Assembly (NCBI RefSeq): GCF_000620505.1
Contig: NZ_JIBC01000014.1
Coordinates: 1-64,000 of the forward strand
Length of the DNA stretch: 64,000 nucleotides
Direction of reading: 5' to 3'
DNA from: Sulfitobacter sp. 20_GPM-1509m
GTDB lineage: Bacteria; Pseudomonadota; Alphaproteobacteria; Rhodobacterales; Rhodobacteraceae
Shown: positions 8,288-16,120 of the stretch, in pieces
Numbering within the stretch: position 1 is the first letter of the stretch
Layout: the number at the start of each line of letters is the position of its first letter
Program-made: the position numbers and the translations under genes
The notes under the pieces: generated by a model
What the model was told of the DNA's origin: nothing
Database searches by the model: none
The model's input: the letters and a program-made list of their open reading frames with translations, nothing else

Positions 8288-9246
8288 ACGCACCTTCTGC
8301 AGGGGAAGAACTCCCTTCCAAGCTGGACCGTGGAATGCTCCGCTATATCAAGGCGCTTTCCCGTGTCGCGGGTGATATGCCAACCGTATCGCCGCAAATG
8401 CGGCGGGAGGTGGCAGAAAAACAAGCACAAGTGATGAGAGCCGAATCCGACCCGCGGCTCGACGCAGACCGCGTGATCTGGATCAACAGTGAGCCTGTCC
8501 CGGTCCGAGTGCGACTGTTTCGGAAACGCGGCAATGGCTGCGGCCCCGCTCTTCTTTTCATGCATGGCGGCGGCTGGGAGATCGGCAGCCCTGAGACCCA
8601 TTGGGAGCTAACGGCGACATTGGCGATGAGGGCCGGTTTGTCTGTGATCTCGGTCGACTATGCGCTCGCACCAGAGCACCGCTTTCCAACGGCAAATCAG
8701 CAGTGCCAATCAGTGCTGCGCTGGATCCTGTCAAACGCGTCAGAGCTTAATGTGGATCGGAGCCGGGTGTTTGTGGGCGGCGACAGCGCGGGCGCTAACC
8801 TCGCAGCATCCTTAACGCTTTACGCGCGCAACGAGGGCTTCTCGCTGGCAGGACAGTTTCTAGCCTATCCCATCTGCGACTTCGACGTGACCCGCCCTTC
8901 GTATCGCACATGGGCGAACGGCCCACTCCTCACTGCGGCGCGAATGCGAAGCTGCATTTCGGCCTATTGCCCCGACACGCAGGTTCAGAGGACGAACCCC
9001 TTCGCGGCGCCCTTGCTGGCATCGAGCCACGCAGGACTGCCCCCTGCATATATTGCGCTTGCTGAATTCGATCCAGTACGGGACAGCGGGCTTGAATATG
9101 CCGGAGCCTTGAGGCGTTCCGGAGGAGCCGTGACCCTGACGGATGGGAAGGGACTGACACATGGCTACCTTCGGGCAGGAGCGTATTCCAAGGCTGCGGC
9201 GCGCGAGATTGACGCATTGTGCGACTGGCTCAAGGACCTGGGTTAA
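8284..9246 (+). CDS. Alpha/beta hydrolase, hormone-sensitive-lipase-type esterase
   Basis: A 320-residue enzyme with the HSL-family oxyanion motif HGGGWEIGSP at about residues 96-105, the nucleophile motif GDSAGAN with the catalytic serine at about 165, and the C-terminal catalytic histidine in THGYL. The acid residue is probably in EFDPVRD. Such enzymes hydrolyse short acyl esters, lactones or carbamates in the cytoplasm. The ATG at 8284 overlaps the stop of the RidA-like gene; longer in-frame starts lie deep inside that gene and are rejected. It is the last gene of the AraC-linked TAXI operon and likely opens an ester or lactone of the imported compound. Confidence 0.86.
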   Translation: MNAPSAGEELPSKLDRGMLRYIKALSRVAGDMPTVSPQMRREVAEKQAQVMRAESDPRLDADRVIWINSEPVPVRVRLFRKRGNGCGPALLFMHGGGWEIGSPETHWELTATLAMRAGLSVISVDYALAPEHRFPTANQQCQSVLRWILSNASELNVDRSRVFVGGDSAGANLAASLTLYARNEGFSLAGQFLAYPICDFDVTRPSYRTWANGPLLTAARMRSCISAYCPDTQVQRTNPFAAPLLASSHAGLPPAYIALAEFDPVRDSGLEYAGALRRSGGAVTLTDGKGLTHGYLRAGAYSKAAAREIDALCDWLKDLG

Positions 9247-9420
9247 GCCCTTTGCTACGCTCAATACCTCGCGGTGACCTGGGAGCTTGCGTCAGATGTA
9301 GAACGGCGTTGTTACAGAACTCTTGCTTGAGGCGTGACTTCCCCTTACCCCAATGTCACTATGCAACGCGAACGATCTTTGCGGTGCCGAGGGCGTTTGA
9401 CCTGCGTCCCTTTGAGCCCG

Positions 9421-9522
9421 CTATTTTAGGTTAGCTTTGTTCAGGTTTTGGTCCTTCATTGACCGGTTAACATATTCTGCTGGTGTCATACCAGCGAGGC
9501 TGGAATGTGGGCGGTGATACAT
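9421..9522 (-). pseudogene. IS3-family transposase (orfB) C-terminal remnant
   Basis: On the minus strand 33 codons read MYHRPHSSLAGMTPAEYVN and end LNKANLK-stop at 9421. The N/YHxRPHSSL...TPAE(Y/F) block is the C-terminal signature of IS3-family integrase cores. The frame does not extend upstream into DDE sequence, so only the last part of orfB remains. It could be the far end of an element related to the orfA remnant at 2667, but the intervening sequence is unrelated. Confidence 0.65.
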
Positions 9523-9823
9523 ATGGTCCTAAGAACCAGAGGACCAAAAGAACCGGGAGATACGTGAAACGCAAAATCCGCAAAGCCGACGTCCGTGACT
9601 TTTGCAGCATCGGTGAATGTGGGCTCTAACCGGACTTGCAGCGGTACGGCGCAGTAGGCCATAGCCAAGCCAGACCGACTGTCGCGAACGACCCCAAGTC
9701 GACCTTCAGGATCGAACTGCGTTGCTGCCGCGCAGCCAGCCAGAGCTGCCGTGGCTGCAATTGCGATCCCCGTTGGCGGTCGGAGTTCGACTATGCGGAC
9801 AAAACGGACGTCACCGAAAACGG
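9523..9823. other. Gene-poor gap
   Basis: This holds no credible gene, RNA or hairpin terminator. It separates the orfB remnant from the lysE-like gene, and together with 9247-9420 it looks like decayed mobile-element DNA. Confidence 0.4.
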
Positions 9824-10441
9824 TTATTTTTGCGACAGCAACAGCCGGAAACCGAACCCCGCGAAAAACAGGCCCGTGATGCCATCAATGAGTCGACGAC
9901 CCCTCAGATAAGCTGAACTTATACCGGGGCGGGCGAGGACGAGAGCGACCAGAGCATACCAGGCGACCGACACCATGACCATGACGGATACTGCTGCAAG
10001 CCCTTCTGTCCAGGCGGCATCGATGGGCAACGCCGTCGCGAAGATGCTTGTCACGAAGATGGCGGACTTTGGATTGGCAAGATTCGTCATGAGCCCAAGT
10101 CGATATGACCCGCCGATCTCGACCTGTTTCACCGCGGATTGACCGATGCGCGGGTTTGACGACCTGCGGGTTGACCAAAGCAGCCGCACACCGAGAAAAA
10201 TCAGATATGCACCGCCCGCCAGCTTCAGCAGGAGATAGGCGGTGGGAACGGCTGAAAACATGGCACTAATTCCGAGCCACCCTGCAAATCCCCAGACCAA
10301 GGTTCCGGTAGCGACGCCTGCAACTGCCGCAAGTGCCGCCATGCGGCTTCCTGAGAGTGCCGACTGTGCAACCACGAAGAAATTCGGTCCGGGCGTGGCC
10401 GCTGCAATGGCCCATATTCCAGCAATTGTTAGAAGATGCAT
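9824..10441 (-). CDS. LysE/RhtB-family amino-acid exporter
   Basis: A 205-residue integral membrane protein with about six hydrophobic segments. The N-terminal block IAAATPGPNFFVVAQSALSG is the diagnostic LysE/RhtB motif (TPGPN), and the central NLANPKSAIFVTSIFATALP matches the conserved NPK motif. Members export amino acids or small amines across the inner membrane. The gene stands alone, facing left, flanked by gene-poor DNA with decayed repeats, so it is probably cargo of the accessory region. The substrate cannot be predicted. Confidence 0.88.
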   Translation of the reverse strand: MHLLTIAGIWAIAAATPGPNFFVVAQSALSGSRMAALAAVAGVATGTLVWGFAGWLGISAMFSAVPTAYLLLKLAGGAYLIFLGVRLLWSTRRSSNPRIGQSAVKQVEIGGSYRLGLMTNLANPKSAIFVTSIFATALPIDAAWTEGLAAVSVMVMVSVAWYALVALVLARPGISSAYLRGRRLIDGITGLFFAGFGFRLLLSQK

Positions 10442-10794
10442 ATCACATGCCTTTCAGTCGACGATGGACACAATGGCAGTTCTGGCATCGAAGCTAACAC
10501 CTGACAAGCGCTACATCTTGCTGTTCCGGCAAGAAGGGTTCGACGCTGTAATGCGGCGACGCACCGTGTCGTGCGCTTGGCTGGCAACGGCGGACGTCGC
10601 TCGCGGCCCAAAGCTGCCCTCCACCATGCCTCCAGATGCTGCAGTTGCAGCCAGCTTTCCGCACATTCGCCACGCGTGCGAAATGGACATGACAGCAAAC
10701 TGCTAGAGTGCGGACACAATTGCGATTTACAGGAGCTGCGGGGAATTACATTCAAGCTATCGAATAACAAACCCTGGATGGCGGAAGTAGGCGT
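10442..10794. other. Gene-poor gap with a decayed repeat
   Basis: No credible gene was found. It carries one copy (10591-10618, CGGACGTCGCTCGCGGCCCA then AAGCTGCC) of a repeat seen again at 11615-11639. The rightmost part must hold the promoter of the gene at 10795, but no clear -35/-10 pair stands out. Confidence 0.45.
10591..10618. repeat. Decayed intergenic repeat, family A, copy 1
   Basis: The core CTCGCGGCCCAAAGCTGCC matches CTCGCGGCCCAGACCTGCC at 11621-11639 with few differences. Both copies lie outside genes. The repeat may be a vestigial palindromic element. Confidence 0.45.
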
Positions 10795-11571
10795 ATGAGC
10801 AAGACAACACTGCCGAATGGTTTGGAAGCCTTGATGACGGAATTGTCCTTAGCCGATGTCATGAGGTTGATAGAGCGCACGGCACGTTGGGTTGATCCTG
10901 CCACCTTTGACCTACTACCCGTCTGGTACCCCGAATTTGCGCGCAAGGTTTGCTTCTACAAATCGAACTGGTCTGAGCCGCAAATGAATACAAACAGGCA
11001 AACACGTCAGTCTGTTCATAAACAAGAGGGCAATCTAAACGCCAACAAAGCCCTTACTTATGCACTAGGATTACGCTCTAAAGGGCGTGAAGGATGGTCG
11101 TGTTGCCATCTTTGGGGGGTGGATGACCCCTTGTATCAGGAAACCAACGCAGTGGTGCAGGACCCCAAGTTCTTCTCTTGCGTAGCAAATATGGTGCTCC
11201 TGCCGACACCGCTAAAGGCCTTCACCGATACCGTACCAGAGGTTAAGGCTATGCTCCGGATCTGCGCGCGAAATATGTATGGCTGGCAATGTGACCATTT
11301 GAGCCAAGCTCCCGCAAATTCTAAGCTGGATGCATGGAGCGACTGGGATATCTATCCTCGTAGTTGGCCGAAAAAGGAAGGCGAGCCTGAGCCACTTGGC
11401 GTCATGGAGATCAATGACGATATTCGGGCTGCTGCGAACCGGCGATGGCAGTCGATACAAAAAGATCTGGATTTTGCAGGTCAATATTATCCCAAGGACG
11501 AAGTCCGTTCTGTCCTGGCTTATTGGGGCCTTGATCCGAGTAAACAGCTGAAAGATGCCCATAGTTGCTGA
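10795..11571 (+). CDS. Protein of unknown function with HNH-like core
   Basis: A 258-residue soluble protein that I do not recognise as a named family. The region WSCCHLWGVDDPLYQETNAV, followed about 15 residues later by CVANMVLLPTPLKAFTD, resembles the His...Asn-x-LLP-x-x-x-K pattern of HNH endonuclease folds, although the usual zinc cysteines are not obvious (CCH, CARN and CDH are candidates). A tryptophan-rich block near residues 180-200 follows. There is no signal peptide or membrane segment. Codon use is less GC-rich than in the flanking host genes, and the gene stands alone among decayed repeats, so it looks like transferred cargo. A defence nuclease or toxin is possible, but nothing nearby confirms this. 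Confidence 0.55.
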   Translation: MSKTTLPNGLEALMTELSLADVMRLIERTARWVDPATFDLLPVWYPEFARKVCFYKSNWSEPQMNTNRQTRQSVHKQEGNLNANKALTYALGLRSKGREGWSCCHLWGVDDPLYQETNAVVQDPKFFSCVANMVLLPTPLKAFTDTVPEVKAMLRICARNMYGWQCDHLSQAPANSKLDAWSDWDIYPRSWPKKEGEPEPLGVMEINDDIRAAANRRWQSIQKDLDFAGQYYPKDEVRSVLAYWGLDPSKQLKDAHSC

Positions 11572-11614
11572 TTCTTGTTTTACAATCATTGTGTGTGACA
11601 GCCAACTATTGCGA

Positions 11615-11639
11615 CGGATGCTCGCGGCCCAGACCTGCC
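11615..11639. repeat. Decayed intergenic repeat, family A, copy 2
   Basis: CGGATGCTCGCGGCCCAGACCTGCC is the partner of 10591-10618. It is followed by GTGCATTCGCTGCGTTGCAG, which is also repeat-like. It lies in the 188-bp gap between converging genes. Confidence 0.45.
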
Positions 11640-11759
11640 GTTGGCAGATGTGCATTCGCTGCGTTGCAGCTTCCCCGAAGCCGACGTTGGACACATTGTG
11701 CAGCATTGTGTTAGACGAAGGTCAGCAGAGCGGGACGGAGTTGCCATTGGCATCCGATC

Positions 11760-12143
11760 TCACAATGTGGCCAAGAGCGCTCTCGCTTCCACATCAACTT
11801 CCTCAGCCACGTCTTCATCAGAGGGCTGGTCTGCTAACCGAGCGATATCGGGTATCAATTGAGCCAGATCCACTGGCGAAAGCCTGCCGCAAAGCCTGCT
11901 CAAGACCCAGTATTTCCATACAGAATCGTCGGACACGAGCACTCTTCGGATATGTGGTACAATCTCAGGGCCAGAGCCGGAGAGAAGCTCAACCGTCTGA
12001 TCCGCCACCGGCCAGTTTATGTCCTGCAGCCACTCCAGCAACTCAGGCAAAATCGGATTGATGGCAGGAAATCCCGCTGCTCTCGCGCGGGCGATCGCAG
12101 CCAGGTCGAATTTGTCCTGGGGAACACAGCTTTGCAAATCCAT
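11760..12143 (-). CDS. DUF5071-domain protein
   Basis: A 127-residue soluble protein from the ATG at 12143. The block LLEWLQDINWPVADQTVELL, then IVPHIRRVLVSDDSVWKYWVLS, is characteristic of the DUF5071 family (HEAT-like helical domain). Some members sit next to polymorphic toxins and may act as immunity proteins, but no toxin gene is recognisable here. The frame remains open upstream to 12317, yet that extension overlaps a repeat copy and starts with cysteine-rich low-complexity residues, so the shorter start is preferred. The gene stands alone. Confidence 0.7.
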   Translation of the reverse strand: MDLQSCVPQDKFDLAAIARARAAGFPAINPILPELLEWLQDINWPVADQTVELLSGSGPEIVPHIRRVLVSDDSVWKYWVLSRLCGRLSPVDLAQLIPDIARLADQPSDEDVAEEVDVEARALLATL

Positions 12144-12180
12144 TGAGTCAAAAAATAAATGCAACCGTGTGACCGCAATG

Positions 12181-12202
12181 GGTTCAAGCGGACTTTTGCC
12201 GC
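12181..12202. repeat. Decayed intergenic repeat, family B, copy 1
   Basis: GGTTCAAGCGGACTTTTGCC ending in GC resembles the family B copies at 13943-13970 and 16834-16862 (core GGGCTCAAAGCGGACCTTCG then CCGC). It lies just upstream of the DUF5071 gene. Confidence 0.4.
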
Positions 12203-12338
12203 ACGCACAAGCATGATCGGAGCTGAACCTGATGGCAACGGCAGCTACGCGGACTAGCCTGACGTTCGCCGCAATGGTTCGAAGGTCTGCCTTCGCGGCG
12301 AGACTGAGAATGCACACCGCTCATATTGAAGCGCCTTT

Positions 12339-12785
12339 CTAGAGCCGGGCCGCGCGCAGAGCGAAGGCGCTGGCCGTGAGACCGAGCGCGATGCGGAGGG
12401 CGTGGGGGATCAGCCATGTCCGCAACGTCGCCGACACGGCTTCTGGCAAGATCGCTCCGCCGGCGAGGGCCGCATTTGTTGGCAGGTGATAGACCCCCGT
12501 GACGAGCACCAGACCCAGCATTGCGGCGGTGGCGATCGCCCACGGTCCGCGCGCGCCCCTTTCGCGCCGCGCCAGCCAGAGCGATCCGAGAAGACCCAGC
12601 AACGCGGGTCCCGCAACGACCGGTATGGTCCGCGCGATGAAGCCGCTGTTCAGGGGAAACCATGCCAGGAACTCGTCCGGCGGCAGGCTCGTCCAGTAGC
12701 CGCCGAAGGCGAGGCCGATGCAGAGCATCGTGCCGGTGAACGCGGCCGATCCAAGGACCGCCAGATAGGCGAGGCCAGCTCTCAT
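12339..12785 (-). CDS. DUF1772-type small membrane protein
   Basis: A 148-residue protein with four hydrophobic segments (residues about 5-25, 50-70, 80-97 and 120-140). The arrangement YWTSLPPDEFLAWFPLNSG and VYHLPTNAALAGG resembles DUF1772 proteins, distantly related to fungal anthrone oxygenases. Its start overlaps the stop of the upstream membrane-protein gene by 4 bp (ATGA), so the two are co-translated. The divergent MarR regulator is the likely controller. Membrane location is clear; an enzymatic role is inferred only from the family name. Confidence 0.72.
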   Translation of the reverse strand: MRAGLAYLAVLGSAAFTGTMLCIGLAFGGYWTSLPPDEFLAWFPLNSGFIARTIPVVAGPALLGLLGSLWLARRERGARGPWAIATAAMLGLVLVTGVYHLPTNAALAGGAILPEAVSATLRTWLIPHALRIALGLTASAFALRAARL

Positions 12786-13249
12786 CCGACGACCTTCCCT
12801 ACCCGGACCCGCCGGGCGCGCATTGCCATTCCGGCCTTCATGTTCAGCGCGAGCAGGGCGATGTTAAAGGCACCAGCGCTCAGTTCGACGATCTGCACGA
12901 TGGCAAAGGTCGCGTCGATGTGCCCGGCCTGCGCCCGCAACCCGAGGAATACGACGGAGGGGACGAGGACGAGCAGGCCGTTGGCCGCCGCGAGCGCCAT
13001 GCGGCGTCGTTTTGCCAGGATGGCGAGAGCCTTGGAGCGTCCCGCGAGACGTGCGCCGCTGGCCCCGGCGGCGATCATGGCGATCACGAGGACCGGCACC
13101 GCATAAAGAATCGCTGTGCGGACGGCGACGACACCAGCGGTGGACAGGGCGAGCTCGGCAGTTAGCGCCGAAACCCAGAAGGTTACGATAGTGAGAAGGG
13201 CCGCGGCGCCGGCGACGCCATGCAGCGCGATGAGGTTCGTTCGAGACAT
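12782..13249 (-). CDS. Four-helix membrane protein of unknown function
   Basis: A 155-residue protein with four hydrophobic segments at about residues 10-30, 42-62, 87-105 and 118-138, separated by short basic loops. It belongs to no family I can name. It is the first gene of a two-gene unit with the DUF1772 protein and starts 78 bp from the divergent marR-type gene. The gap contains repeated TATGCTAT boxes that may be the regulator's operator. A role in membrane stress or small-molecule efflux is a guess from the MarR context. Confidence 0.7.
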   Translation of the reverse strand: MSRTNLIALHGVAGAAALLTIVTFWVSALTAELALSTAGVVAVRTAILYAVPVLVIAMIAAGASGARLAGRSKALAILAKRRRMALAAANGLLVLVPSVVFLGLRAQAGHIDATFAIVQIVELSAGAFNIALLALNMKAGMAMRARRVRVGKVVG

Positions 13250-13265
13250 GCTGACCTCCTTTGAA

Positions 13266-13306
13266 TAGCACGCTATGCTATTTAATAGAGATAGACAGTA
13301 TGCTAT
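13266..13306. promoter_or_regulatory. Putative MarR operator region
   Basis: TAGCACGCTATGCTA at 13266-13280 is an imperfect palindrome with TAGCA/TGCTA arms. The octamer TATGCTAT occurs twice, at 13274-13281 and 13299-13306, 25 bp apart. The sites fall between the divergent membrane-protein operon and the marR-type gene, where autoregulating MarR proteins usually bind. Confidence 0.6.
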
Positions 13307-13326
13307 GCAAGGGCTATTCTGTCGCT

Positions 13327-13776
13327 ATGACCACCGACAACTTCGATCGCACCCGCTCAGCTGGCTATCTCGCCAATCATATGGCTCGCCTTTTCGCGCA
13401 GCGCCTGAATGAGCGGATCCGCCCGTTGGGTCTCGCGCCCGCGCAGTTCATGACGCTGCTGGAACTGTGGGAGGAGGACGGGCTGACACAACGCGAATTG
13501 TTCGAGCGTCTCGATGTCGAGCAGGCGACCATGGCCAACACCCTCGCCAGGATGGAGCGGGACGGGCTGATTGAGCGCCGGGCGCACGCGACGGACGCAC
13601 GGGCCAAGACAATTCACCTTACAGAACGGGCCCGCGACTTGCGCGACCCGGCGCAGGCCGCCGCTCGAGACGTGAACGCGATGGCCCTCGGGCACTTGAA
13701 CGGCGACGACCTCCATCTTTTCGTATCCACAATGCGCAGCGCGGTAGAGAGACTGAAGGCGGGAGAGGCCGATTAG
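13327..13776 (+). CDS. MarR-family transcriptional regulator
   Basis: A 149-residue protein with a winged helix-turn-helix: LGLAPAQFMTLLELWEEDGL, then TQRELFERLDVEQATMANTL (recognition helix) and a wing ARMERDGLIERRAHATDARA with the conserved D-x-R. MarR proteins are usually dimeric repressors released by phenolic or oxidising ligands. ATG 13327 is preferred to the in-frame TTG at 13261, since the latter would place the N terminus over the operator repeats. It is divergent from the two-gene membrane unit. Confidence 0.88.
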   Translation: MTTDNFDRTRSAGYLANHMARLFAQRLNERIRPLGLAPAQFMTLLELWEEDGLTQRELFERLDVEQATMANTLARMERDGLIERRAHATDARAKTIHLTERARDLRDPAQAAARDVNAMALGHLNGDDLHLFVSTMRSAVERLKAGEAD

Positions 13777-14223
13777 CGCATGGGCTCGAGGAAGGCCGAC
13801 GAGGCGTGCCGCGACCGCCTCGCGAGTTCCGATCTCGGGTAAGGGGCTGTGTCATAGCCGGCGCCCAGTTGGAGGCTAAAACCATGCGGGGCATGGCTCT
13901 CGGCTCCGGAGCGGCCATTCGACCGCGTCACCGCATCTGTCAAATGGGCTCGAACCTGACCTTCGCCGCGCAAGGCACCAAGGTCCGGTGAGCCGGACGA
14001 CACCTTCGCCGCAAAAAGCGGCAATGTCCGATAAGCGGATTTTTCGACCTTAGGCCCTTGAATCCCGATTTGCCAACCTCTGGCACCGTTACCTTTAGCA
14101 AAGAACGGCCGCTGCCAGAGTGGCCACGCTCTGGGCGTTGCGAGAAGTAAACGGCAATGGAGATCTAGAAATCGCCATTGCTGCTAGATTAGTTAACGTT
14201 ACGGTTTGTGCAGAGGTCAGATC
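13777..14223. other. Gene-poor gap with decayed repeats
   Basis: There is no convincing gene in 447 bp. It contains the family B repeat at 13943-13970 and a partial inverted copy near 14001-14030 (ACACCTTCGCCGCAAAAAGC, then GGCAATGTCCG). The right end approaches the 3' end of the GST gene. Confidence 0.5.
13943..13970. repeat. Decayed intergenic repeat, family B, copy 2
   Basis: AAATGGGCTCGAACCTGACC then TTCGCCGCG aligns with AAATTGGGCTCAAAGCGGAC then CTTCGCCGCG at 16834-16862, sharing the 13-mer GACCTTCGCCGCG. It is intergenic. Confidence 0.5.
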
Positions 14224-14856
14224 TCACCAGTCGATCGGACCCTCGGCCTCGCGGACCTTTCGGATTGTCGGGCGGGCTTCAATCTGCTCCATATACCTGC
14301 GGATGCTCGGATAGGCATCGAGTGAGAGCCCAGCCGGGACAGACCAGTTCAGGACGATCAATGCATATCCATCAATGACAGAGTAAGCGCTGCCGAGGAT
14401 ATAGGGTTGGCCGGCCAGCCGCTCTTCCAGCACGATGAGGCGGCGCGCCACCCGGTCTTCGTAGAACGCGACCAGACGCGCTCGTTCAGCATCCGTTTCA
14501 CCAAAGCCTTTGTAGATGTATTCGATGATTACGGGATGGAGGTCGGAGGCCACGAAGGCCATCCAGCTGTCCGCTTGTGCCCGCGCGAGGGTGCCAGGTT
14601 TCGGCAGAAGCGCCTTCTCTGGCACCAGATCGGCTATGTAGGATAGCGTTGCGGCATTCTGGGTCAGCACTTCGCCATCTTCGAGCACGAGAACCGGCGT
14701 CATCGACATCGGATTCAGCTTACGCACCTTCTGTGCAATGGGGTCGTCTTTGCGATCAAGATGTACTTCGATGGCCTCGTAGGCGACACCGGCATCCTCT
14801 AGGGCAAAATGGTTCGAGGTCGAACAAGCGCCCCGGTGGTAGTAAAGAGTAATCAT
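14224..14856 (-). CDS. Glutathione S-transferase family protein
   Basis: A 210-residue two-domain GST. The thioredoxin-like N-terminal domain (1-80) begins MITLYYHRGACSTSNHFALE; the active site is probably the CS pair typical of beta-class-like GSTs. MTPVLVLEDGEVLTQNAATL contains the cis-proline and the glutathione gamma-glutamyl-binding region (here QNAA instead of ESxA). The all-helical C-terminal domain follows. GSTs conjugate glutathione to electrophiles or reduce peroxides. The gene lies just downstream of the aldo/keto reductase on the same strand, 63 bp apart, and may be co-transcribed with it under TetR control. Confidence 0.87.
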   Translation of the reverse strand: MITLYYHRGACSTSNHFALEDAGVAYEAIEVHLDRKDDPIAQKVRKLNPMSMTPVLVLEDGEVLTQNAATLSYIADLVPEKALLPKPGTLARAQADSWMAFVASDLHPVIIEYIYKGFGETDAERARLVAFYEDRVARRLIVLEERLAGQPYILGSAYSVIDGYALIVLNWSVPAGLSLDAYPSIRRYMEQIEARPTIRKVREAEGPIDW

Positions 14857-14919
14857 TTAAGTTTTCCTGGTTATCGAAGAGGGAATGGGTATCTGCTGGG
14901 TGCCTAAGCGAACAGCAGG

Positions 14920-15972
14920 TCAGGCCACCGGTAAGTTCGGCATGTCGATGCGAGCATCTTGTCCGGCAGTGATCAGGCCCCGGATCCTGGGGTCGTTCAG
15001 AACCGTATTTGGAAAGACGTCAGGGATTGCGCTGACCTGATCAAGGCGGGTAATCTGTTCTGCCGACAAACACAGATCGGCGGCGGCCAAATTTTCCTTG
15101 AGCTGCGCCATGCTGCGCGGACCAATAATCGGGAAAATTCCCTTTGACGCGACCCACGCGATGGCGACCTCGCCAGGCGTGACCTCATGCTCCTTGGCCA
15201 CTGCAATCACGGTATCCAGAATTGCGGTGCGTTGCGCGGTGTCCTCTGGGTGGAAGGCGGCCCCGTTCAAGCCTTCCTCGCGACCCGTCTCGGACAGCGG
15301 TTTGCGGTACTTGCCTGTCAGGACACCCCCACCAAGTGGCGAGAAGGCGGTGATCCCGAGGCCCAAGCCGCGACCCGCATCGATCAATTCGGCTTCGGCG
15401 GTGCGGGCAACAAGGCTGTGTTCAAGTTGAAGGCCCGCGACCGGAACGGTCCCGCGCAGTTCCGCCAGCGTCGCCGCGCGGGACACCCGCCAAGCCGGGA
15501 AGTCCGAAAGCCCTGCGTAGAGGATCTTGCCTTGCCGCACGAGGTCTTCGAAGCCGCGCATAATCTCGTCCATCGGGGTCACACTGTCTGCAACGTGGAC
15601 CCAATAAAGATCGATCCGGTCGGTCCCCAGACGCTTCAGGCTCGCCTCGACCGAAGCGACCATAGCTTGTCGGCTATTGCCTGTTGTCAGCACATTTGCC
15701 GTCTCGTCGGTGGCAACCGCGAACTTCGTGCCCAGTACGAACCTGTCGCGGTGACCTTGCAGCATGTCACCAAGAAATTCCTCTGACTGGCCACTTTGGT
15801 AACCATTTGAACTGTCAAGGATATTGCCGCCTACTTCGGCGTAGGCATCCAGCATGCTTCGGGCTTCTGGCAATTCGGTGCCATGCCCCCAGCGTGTGCC
15901 GAAGTTAGAGGTGCCGAGCACCAGTTCGGACACCCTGAGCCCGGTATGTGCCCCAAAGAGTTTGTATCGCAT
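14920..15972 (-). CDS. Aldo/keto reductase
   Basis: A 350-residue NADPH-dependent oxidoreductase with AKR landmarks: LVLGTSNFGTRWG at the N terminus, the catalytic aspartate in NILDSSNGYQSGQSEE (the usual tyrosine is in GYQSG), the lysine in FVLGTKFAV, the histidine in DLYWVHVAD, and the cofactor region IGPRSMAQLKENL. The ATG at 15972 is preferred since TTGGAG precedes it with suitable spacing; in-frame starts at 15990 and 16029 lack this. It is divergent from the tetR-type gene, with two palindromes between. It probably reduces aldehydes or ketones for detoxification, paired with the downstream GST. Confidence 0.88.
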   Translation of the reverse strand: MRYKLFGAHTGLRVSELVLGTSNFGTRWGHGTELPEARSMLDAYAEVGGNILDSSNGYQSGQSEEFLGDMLQGHRDRFVLGTKFAVATDETANVLTTGNSRQAMVASVEASLKRLGTDRIDLYWVHVADSVTPMDEIMRGFEDLVRQGKILYAGLSDFPAWRVSRAATLAELRGTVPVAGLQLEHSLVARTAEAELIDAGRGLGLGITAFSPLGGGVLTGKYRKPLSETGREEGLNGAAFHPEDTAQRTAILDTVIAVAKEHEVTPGEVAIAWVASKGIFPIIGPRSMAQLKENLAAADLCLSAEQITRLDQVSAIPDVFPNTVLNDPRIRGLITAGQDARIDMPNLPVA

Positions 15973-16049
15973 TGTCGTCTCCAAGCTCATTTGGCGACAC
16001 CGCCCTTCTGGGCGGTCTGGCCTTTCCAATCCAACGCAGACTCGCTACA

Positions 16050-16089
16050 ATCGGATCACTGCTCCGATTTATATGTGGATCAGTGATCC
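16050..16089. promoter_or_regulatory. Twin TetR-type operators
   Basis: Two palindromes lie in the divergent gap. ATCGGATCACTGCTCCGAT (16050-16068) has arms ATCGGA/TCCGAT, and GGATCAGTGATCC (16077-16089) is palindromic around its central G. Together GGATCACTG and CAGTGATCC also form a larger inverted repeat. Their position, 30-70 bp before the tetR start and about 80-120 bp before the reductase, fits autoregulation and repression of the reductase/GST pair. Confidence 0.72.
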
Positions 16090-16120
16090 GTTTGTCAACG
16101 GGAAGACGTTGAGGCCATAA

